From the NCBI GenBank assembly GCA_904397205.1, contig CAJFOO010000036.1:1-33697 (forward strand): DNA of 33,697 nucleotides, written 5' to 3'. Below the pieces are notes generated by a model. The model had not been told where the DNA came from. It did no database searches and saw only the letters and a program-made list of their open reading frames with translations. The position numbers were made by a program, and so were the translations under genes. Origin of the DNA: an uncultured Clostridia bacterium. Lineage in GTDB: Bacteria; Bacillota; Clostridia; Oscillospirales; Acutalibacteraceae. Below, piece by piece: positions 29,435 to 33,697 of the stretch (position 1 is the stretch's first letter; each line of letters begins with the position of its first letter).

Positions 29435-31210
29435 TCACGCCTCTCCTTCCAGCTTGGGAGGATGTAGCAGGGCCTCTGCTTCTTCTCCCGTGAGCGTATC
29501 CTTTTCCAGCAGGGCCTTTGCCACCGCTTCCACCTGCTGCGCGTGCGCCTGGATAAATTCCACGGTTTCCTTCCACAGTTCCTGCGAAAGCGCCTGGCAG
29601 CGTTCCATCATTTTTTTCTGCCCGGCCAGGCCAAATTCGCGGTAATCCAGCAAGCCGGCCTCTTCCGAGAACATCGCGATCTGCTGGATCACCTCCGTCG
29701 CTGCCCGCACATCCTCAGCAGCGCCGGTAGTCACCTGGGCTTCCTTGCCGCCGCAAAGCCAATACTCGGCTGCGCGGCCTGCGTACAGTACCATCACCCG
29801 GCTGCGCAGATCCTCCAGCTTGGGAAGCATCTTATCGGAGGGCGGCGCACTCATGGTCACCCCGCCCGCACCCGACGTGGTGGGCAGCACGGTGACGCGC
29901 CGCAAGGCATGGTCGGTCAGATAGGCCGTAGCCACCGTATGCCCCGCCTCATGATAGCACACCACGGTGTGTTCGGTCTGGTTGCGGTTGCCGATGCCTT
30001 TCTTAATATGTCCCTTGAGCAGCATCTGCATACTGGCCTGCTCAATGTGCTCCAGGGTGATTTCCGGGGCTTTTTGGATGAGCGCCTGCATAGCCGCCTC
30101 ATTGAGCAGCACCTCCAGCGCCGCGCCCGAAAAGCCCACGGTATCCTTGGCCAGCTCGGCAAAATCCACCTGCGGCGAAATCTTCTTGCCCCGCGCGTGC
30201 AGGCGCAAAATCTGTTCCCTGGCCTGGCAGTCGGGCAGGGTGAGTACAAACTGCTTGTCAAACCGGCCGGGACGCACCAGGGCCGGATCCAGATCCTCGG
30301 CCCGGTTGGTGGCTCCAATCACCAGCACCCCGTCGCTGTCCTCAAAGCCGTCGATGGCCGAAAGCAGCGCATTGAGGCTTTGGGTATATTCCCGTCCTGC
30401 GCCGTCAGTACTGCCGTCACGCTTGGCGCCGATGGCGTCGAGTTCGTCGATGAACACCACCGACGGCGCATGTTCTTTGGCTTCCTTAAACAGCTTGCGC
30501 ACCCGGCTTGCCCCCAGACCCGCATACATTTCAATAAATTCCGACGCGTTCACCGAATAAAAACTGACCCCGGTTTCCCCGGCCAGCGCACGGGCAAACA
30601 GCGTTTTGCCGTTGCCGGGTTCCCCTTCGAGCAACACGCCCTTGGTGATGTGCGCGCCCAGTTCCTGGCAGAGCTTGGGATTTTTAATGGTTTCCGCAAT
30701 GACCTTCATATCCTCTTTGATTTCATCCAGGCCGGCCACGTCGTCAAAGGTGGTATCGGGCCGGGTAGCGGCCTCCACCGAAAAGCCCCGCCCCGGCAAA
30801 AACCGCAGGAGCAATACGGCAAAAAACAGGAACGGCAGATATGTCAGAAAAATAGACAGCAAGCTGTTCCAGAAAGTCGAGGTGGGTTTTTCCTCAAACT
30901 CAACCCCGGCCAGCAGCATCCGCTCCTTAAAGCCTTCGACCTTGGGGTTGTCGGTCACATATTCCGTCTCGTCGTCCACCCGGTAGAACGGCAGCTTGGG
31001 ATCCCCGGCGGTGTATTCCACCCGTTCCACCTGTCCCTGCTCGACCAGGCTGGAAAATTCCTGATAGGTCACCTCTTCCGGCTCCGGCCGGTTCAGCACG
31101 ATAGGCAGCACTATTGCCAGCACAATGGCTGCTGCTGCCGCCGGGATCCCAGCGAAAAGCAGCGGCTTCCAGAATTTCTTTTTATCTCTTGGTTTTTTGG
31201 ATGGCTCCAT
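29435..31210 (-). CDS. ftsH: FtsH-type ATP-dependent zinc metalloprotease
   Basis: 591 residues; membrane-anchored AAA+ protease that degrades membrane and regulatory proteins. Spans lie at about 15-39 and 115-138, with an external domain between. Walker A is GEPGNGKT (196-203), Walker B is VVFIDELDAIG with Asp255-Glu256, the second region of homology is TNRAEDLDPALVRPGRFD, and the zinc site is HEAGH (His420, Glu421, His424). The pore loop reads MYAGLGA where FtsH usually has (M)FVGVGA, a Phe-to-Tyr change. The ATG has only GGGG 13 nt upstream; an in-frame ATC lies 7 nt from it. It is transcribed with msrA. Confidence 0.95.
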   Translation of the reverse strand: MEPSKKPRDKKKFWKPLLFAGIPAAAAAIVLAIVLPIVLNRPEPEEVTYQEFSSLVEQGQVERVEYTAGDPKLPFYRVDDETEYVTDNPKVEGFKERMLLAGVEFEEKPTSTFWNSLLSIFLTYLPFLFFAVLLLRFLPGRGFSVEAATRPDTTFDDVAGLDEIKEDMKVIAETIKNPKLCQELGAHITKGVLLEGEPGNGKTLFARALAGETGVSFYSVNASEFIEMYAGLGASRVRKLFKEAKEHAPSVVFIDELDAIGAKRDGSTDGAGREYTQSLNALLSAIDGFEDSDGVLVIGATNRAEDLDPALVRPGRFDKQFVLTLPDCQAREQILRLHARGKKISPQVDFAELAKDTVGFSGAALEVLLNEAAMQALIQKAPEITLEHIEQASMQMLLKGHIKKGIGNRNQTEHTVVCYHEAGHTVATAYLTDHALRRVTVLPTTSGAGGVTMSAPPSDKMLPKLEDLRSRVMVLYAGRAAEYWLCGGKEAQVTTGAAEDVRAATEVIQQIAMFSEEAGLLDYREFGLAGQKKMMERCQALSQELWKETVEFIQAHAQQVEAVAKALLEKDTLTGEEAEALLHPPKLEGEA

Positions 31211-31324
31211 GCCGATGTTTCAGCCCCTTTTCTTAATTAGATCCTTTTTATTTTTTGTCATGTACACGCACGGCGCCCCCGCTTGGGAGTCCCTTGCAGG
31301 AAAAGGCAGGCGCCGTTTCTGGTT

Positions 31325-31354
31325 ATTATATCACAAATCGCCCAAATCTTACAA
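31325..31354 (-). promoter_or_regulatory. Promoter of ftsH-msrA
   Basis: On the minus strand, TTGTAA (31354-31349), an 18-nt spacer and TATAAT (31330-31325), preceded by TTTGTGA. The leader of about 110 nt can form an 8-bp ACGGCGCC/GGCGCCGT stem. Confidence 0.7.
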
Positions 31355-31379
31355 CCGTCCGGTTTTCTCCCCGCCAAAC

Positions 31380-31414
31380 AGAAGCAGGGGACGGGAAATC
31401 CCGCCCCCTGCTTC
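31380..31414 (-). terminator. Strong hairpin after the 63-residue gene
   Basis: GAAGCAGGGG pairs with CCCCTGCTTC, with an inner CGGGA/TCCCG helix. Only a weak T-tract (TGTTTGG) follows on the minus strand, so termination may be incomplete. Confidence 0.55.
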
Positions 31415-31422
31415 CTGGATGA

Positions 31423-31614
31423 TTAATCCATATCCGCCGTTACGCCCGCTTTCTTGAGCTCTTTGAGATGCTTAAGCTGCTTGACGATCCGCCGGCGGGT
31501 ATAGTGCCGGTACACCGCGTGCAAAATCAGCAGCAGCACCCCGGCAATTTTGATGTAATGCCAAATTTGATAATCCGACGGGTGAGCGTATAACGTACGA
31601 AACTTCATCGGCAT
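31423..31614 (-). CDS. 63-residue single-span membrane protein
   Basis: MPMKFRTLYAHPSDYQIWHY is followed by one hydrophobic span (about 21-36), then a very basic segment (HYTRRRIVKQLKHLKELKK) and a short acidic end. GGAGG 8 nt before the ATG, its own promoter and a downstream hairpin support it. By charge, the C-terminus should be cytoplasmic. I do not recognise the family. Confidence 0.7.
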   Translation of the reverse strand: MPMKFRTLYAHPSDYQIWHYIKIAGVLLLILHAVYRHYTRRRIVKQLKHLKELKKAGVTADMD

Positions 31615-31772
31615 CGCGTATTCCTCCTTCGGTTGCGTATCCATTCTCCGCAGGCCCCGCGGCGCGCGGCCGGCAAAGGTATTGTTCCTTTTTGGGATAC
31701 AAAATATCCCGGCGGGGACTTCTTTTCAGGCCGCCGTGCCGCCAACGCGGATCCGCTGGTTTTCTCAAAAGT
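31615..31772 (-). promoter_or_regulatory. GC-rich leader of the 63-residue gene
   Basis: About 150 nt from promoter to ATG, long for so small a gene. It can fold GGGATA/TATCCC (near 31697-31713) and other GC stems; no known riboswitch was recognised. This and the two promoters account for the gene-free stretch 31615-31950. Confidence 0.35.
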
Positions 31773-31801
31773 ATCATATCACAAATTCCCGGGAATGTAA
31801 A
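31773..31801 (-). promoter_or_regulatory. Promoter of the 63-residue gene with palindromic spacer
   Basis: On the minus strand, TTTACA (31801-31796), a 17-nt spacer and TATGAT (31778-31773). The spacer contains the perfect 12-bp palindrome ATTCCCGGGAAT (31785-31796), a plausible repressor site. Confidence 0.65.
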
Positions 31802-31868
31802 ATAAAAAACAAAAACTTCCTTTGTTTGGGAAACCCGCGCTTCCTTTTTTGAAATATTTGCCCAAAGA

Positions 31869-31898
31869 TTGACGCGCACTACGGAAATATGGTATGCT
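31869..31898 (+). promoter_or_regulatory. Promoter of the nuoE-nuoF-like operon
   Basis: TTGACG (31869-31874), an 18-nt spacer and TATGCT (31893-31898), about 50 nt before the nuoE-like ATG. Confidence 0.65.
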
Positions 31899-31950
31899 AA
31901 AAGCCATATATCCCGCGTCTGAGGATGCGCCAAGAAAGGGAGCGTTGCGC

Positions 31951-32442
31951 ATGACCGAAACCAAATCCGAGCTCACCCCCGAGCTTTTGCAGCACATCGA
32001 AGCGATTATCACCAAATACCGGTACGACCAAAGCCGCCTGCTGGAGATCCTGCTGGAAATCCAGCAGGCCGTGCCGCTGCATTACCTTCCCCGCCCGGCA
32101 GCTTACGCCGTAGCCGAACGCCTGCACCTGCCCCCCACCCAGGTATTCGACGTCATTTCCTTTTTTTCCGCGCTGCACGAGTCCCCCCGCGCCAAATATC
32201 CCATCCAGGTCTGCTCCAGCATCGCCTGCCAGATAAGCCATGGCGGCGGCCTGCTCCCCATGCTCCAGGAGATCCTCGGCATAGAGCCCGGCCGTGCCAC
32301 TTACGACGGCCGCTTCTGTCTGGAAGAAGTCCCCTGCTTCGGCGCATGCGACCGCGCCCCGGCCATCCGCATCCACCAGACCGTCTACGGTCCCATCACC
32401 CGCCGCGAACAGGTGGAAGAAATCCTGCGCGGCCTCGAATAA
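31951..32442 (+). CDS. NuoE/HndA-like [2Fe-2S] subunit
   Basis: 163 residues, thioredoxin-like ferredoxin fold. The four cluster ligands are Cys88 and Cys93 (VCSSIAC) and Cys129 and Cys133 (PCFGAC), after a helical N-terminal domain with LPRPAAYAVAERL. It passes electrons between the NuoF-like flavoprotein and other clusters in complex I-type or bifurcating NAD(P)-linked [FeFe]-hydrogenases or dehydrogenases. I chose the ATG at 31951 (AAAGGGAG 8 nt upstream) over one at 31894 that overlaps the promoter. The nuoF-like gene begins 12 nt downstream. Complex membership depends on genes beyond the window. Confidence 0.93.
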   Translation: MTETKSELTPELLQHIEAIITKYRYDQSRLLEILLEIQQAVPLHYLPRPAAYAVAERLHLPPTQVFDVISFFSALHESPRAKYPIQVCSSIACQISHGGGLLPMLQEILGIEPGRATYDGRFCLEEVPCFGACDRAPAIRIHQTVYGPITRREQVEEILRGLE

Positions 32443-32454
32443 GGAGGGAGCCCC

Positions 32455-33697
32455 ATGCCACAACATACCGTCCGTTTCATCACCCGGAATTTCGGCCGCT
32501 ACGATACGGGTTCTCTGGCATCGTACGAATCCATCGGCGGGTTTTCCGCCCTGAAAAAAGCCGTCTGCCTCCCCCGCGAGGACATCGTCGAAATCATCAG
32601 CCAGGCGCACGTCAAGGGACGGGGCGGGGCCGGCTACGATATGGGCCGCAAGTGGCGGCAGGCGCGCGAGGTGCCCGGCCCGGACAAGGTCATTGTCTGC
32701 AACGCCGACGAGGGCGAACCCGGCACCTTCAAAGACCGCGCCCTGCTCGAAAACGATCCCTTCCTGGTGGTGGAGGCCATGATCCTGGCCGGCTACACCA
32801 TGGAGGCCGAAAACGGCTACATCTACCTGCGCGAAGAATATTCCCATCTGCGCCCCCTCCTGCTGCACGCCATCTCCCAGGTACAGCAAAAGGGGTACCT
32901 CGGGGAGAATATCCTGGGCAAAGGCTTCTCCTACCATCTGCACCTGTATTCCGGTGCAGGCGCATATGTATGCGGCGAAGGCACCGCCCTGGTCGAATCC
33001 ATGGCCGGAAAGGGCGGGCGGCCCCGTCTCAAGCCCCCGTTTATCAAGCAGTGCGGCCTGTTCGGACGCCCCACCTGTCTGAACAACGTCGAAAGCCTGT
33101 GCCTGGCTCCCCATCTGCTGTGCGACGAGGAAAAACGCTACCAGACCTGGGGCACCGGGAATTCTGTCGGCTCCAAGCTCATCAGCGTCTCGGGCAACGT
33201 GCGATCCCCCGGCGTGTTTGAAATCCCGTTCGGCGTGACCTTACGGGAGATTATCTACGATCTGGCCGGCGGCGTGCCGGAGGACCGTTCCATCCGGCTG
33301 ATCCAGCTCGGCGGGGCGTCCGGCCGGATTGCCGGACCGGCCATCCTCGATACTCCCTATACCTACGAGGATTTGGAAAAAGCCGGGGTAGGGGTCGGCT
33401 CAGGCGCTGTCCTGGTCGTGGATGAGCGCACCTCCGTCCTGGATTTTCTGCGCATCACCCAGCGATTTTTCTCACACGAAAGCTGCGGGCAGTGTACCCC
33501 CTGCCGGGAAGGCAACAGCCATATGCAGATTTTACTTGAAACGGTGGCGCGCGGGGAGCACAGCGACACCACCCTCGACACCATGGACCGGCTGTGTATG
33601 ATCATGCAGAACGCTTCGCTGTGCGGATTGGGCGAAACCGCACAGAATGCCTTTGTCTCGGCACGGGAATGGTTCCCGGAAGTCTTTGCCCCCGCCC
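32455..33697 (+). CDS. NuoF/HndC-like NADH-binding flavoprotein (partial)
   Basis: 414 codons to the window edge, without a stop. The N-terminus is short and has no extra ferredoxin domain. The FMN/NADH site shows GRGGAG (56-61), CNADEGEPGTFKDR (82-95) and YSGAGAYVCGEGTALVESM (165-183). The 4Fe-4S ligands are Cys344, Cys347 and Cys350 (SCGQCTPCREG) plus Cys390 (SLCGLGETA). GGAGG lies 7 nt before the ATG. It oxidises or reduces NAD(P)(H) together with the NuoE-like subunit. In Clostridia this pair is often followed by an [FeFe]-hydrogenase large subunit, which would be expected to the right. Confidence 0.95.
   Translation, partial: MPQHTVRFITRNFGRYDTGSLASYESIGGFSALKKAVCLPREDIVEIISQAHVKGRGGAGYDMGRKWRQAREVPGPDKVIVCNADEGEPGTFKDRALLENDPFLVVEAMILAGYTMEAENGYIYLREEYSHLRPLLLHAISQVQQKGYLGENILGKGFSYHLHLYSGAGAYVCGEGTALVESMAGKGGRPRLKPPFIKQCGLFGRPTCLNNVESLCLAPHLLCDEEKRYQTWGTGNSVGSKLISVSGNVRSPGVFEIPFGVTLREIIYDLAGGVPEDRSIRLIQLGGASGRIAGPAILDTPYTYEDLEKAGVGVGSGAVLVVDERTSVLDFLRITQRFFSHESCGQCTPCREGNSHMQILLETVARGEHSDTTLDTMDRLCMIMQNASLCGLGETAQNAFVSAREWFPEVFAPA

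Noticed and set aside
29543-31240. Long open frame (565 codons) antisense to ftsH
   Set aside because: It is a shadow of the ftsH codon pattern; the sense frame has every FtsH motif, and the antisense product has no recognisable domain or ribosome-binding site.
31897-33114. 405-codon open frame antisense to the nuoE-nuoF-like genes
   Set aside because: GC-rich shadow; the sense frames hold all Fe-S and flavin motifs.

Overview
The window looks like a chromosomal segment of a moderately GC-rich, Gram-positive anaerobe of the class Clostridia, perhaps Oscillospirales/Ruminococcaceae-like. This is inferred from strong GGAGG ribosome-binding sites, FMN and THF riboswitches on a rib operon and a folate ECF transporter, a Mbh/Mrp-type antiporter operon, an HndA/HndC-like NADH module and PepSY lipoproteins. 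No tRNA, rRNA, insertion sequence, phage gene or CRISPR array was seen. Most genes are housekeeping or membrane-energetics genes.

Region 1 (1-5634, minus strand): an FMN riboswitch with an intrinsic terminator precedes ribD-ribE-ribBA-ribH. A HAD phosphatase gene coupled to ribH follows, then a terminator. Carbamate kinase, with its own promoter nested in that terminator, and the first 20 codons of a membrane or exported protein lie beyond. Region 2 (5635-12590): a NimA-like flavoprotein (+) and an Sfp-type phosphopantetheinyl transferase (-) meet at a shared CTAG stop. They are followed on the plus strand by PTS Enzyme I, a small lipoprotein with an apparent AUC start, a polysaccharide flippase with a PAP2 lipid phosphatase, and a folate-type ECF S component behind a THF riboswitch.

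Region 3 (12591-22613, minus strand): one operon of about 10 kb runs small His-rich membrane protein, mrpE, mrpF, mrpG, an MbhD-like protein, an MbhE-MrpB fusion, mrpC, and then four separate proton-channel (antiporter-like) subunits. A structured leader with an early terminator hairpin precedes it. No redox module is attached. Region 4 (22614-31614): a CNNM/CorC-like membrane protein, two related PepSY proteins, a 500-residue protein that looks like two degenerate HsdR-N/PD-(D/E)XK-like halves, msrB, an ftsH-msrA operon and a 63-residue single-span membrane protein. Region 5 (31869-end): nuoE/hndA-like and nuoF/hndC-like genes, the second cut by the window edge.

The most unusual observations are the four-antiporter Mrp/Mbh hybrid with His-rich partners and a structured leader; the duplicated, active-site-less nuclease-like protein; a HAD gene that probably supplies the missing riboflavin-pathway phosphatase; and widespread non-AUG initiation, including a probable AUC start. 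Function calls rest on motif reading only; no database search was run.
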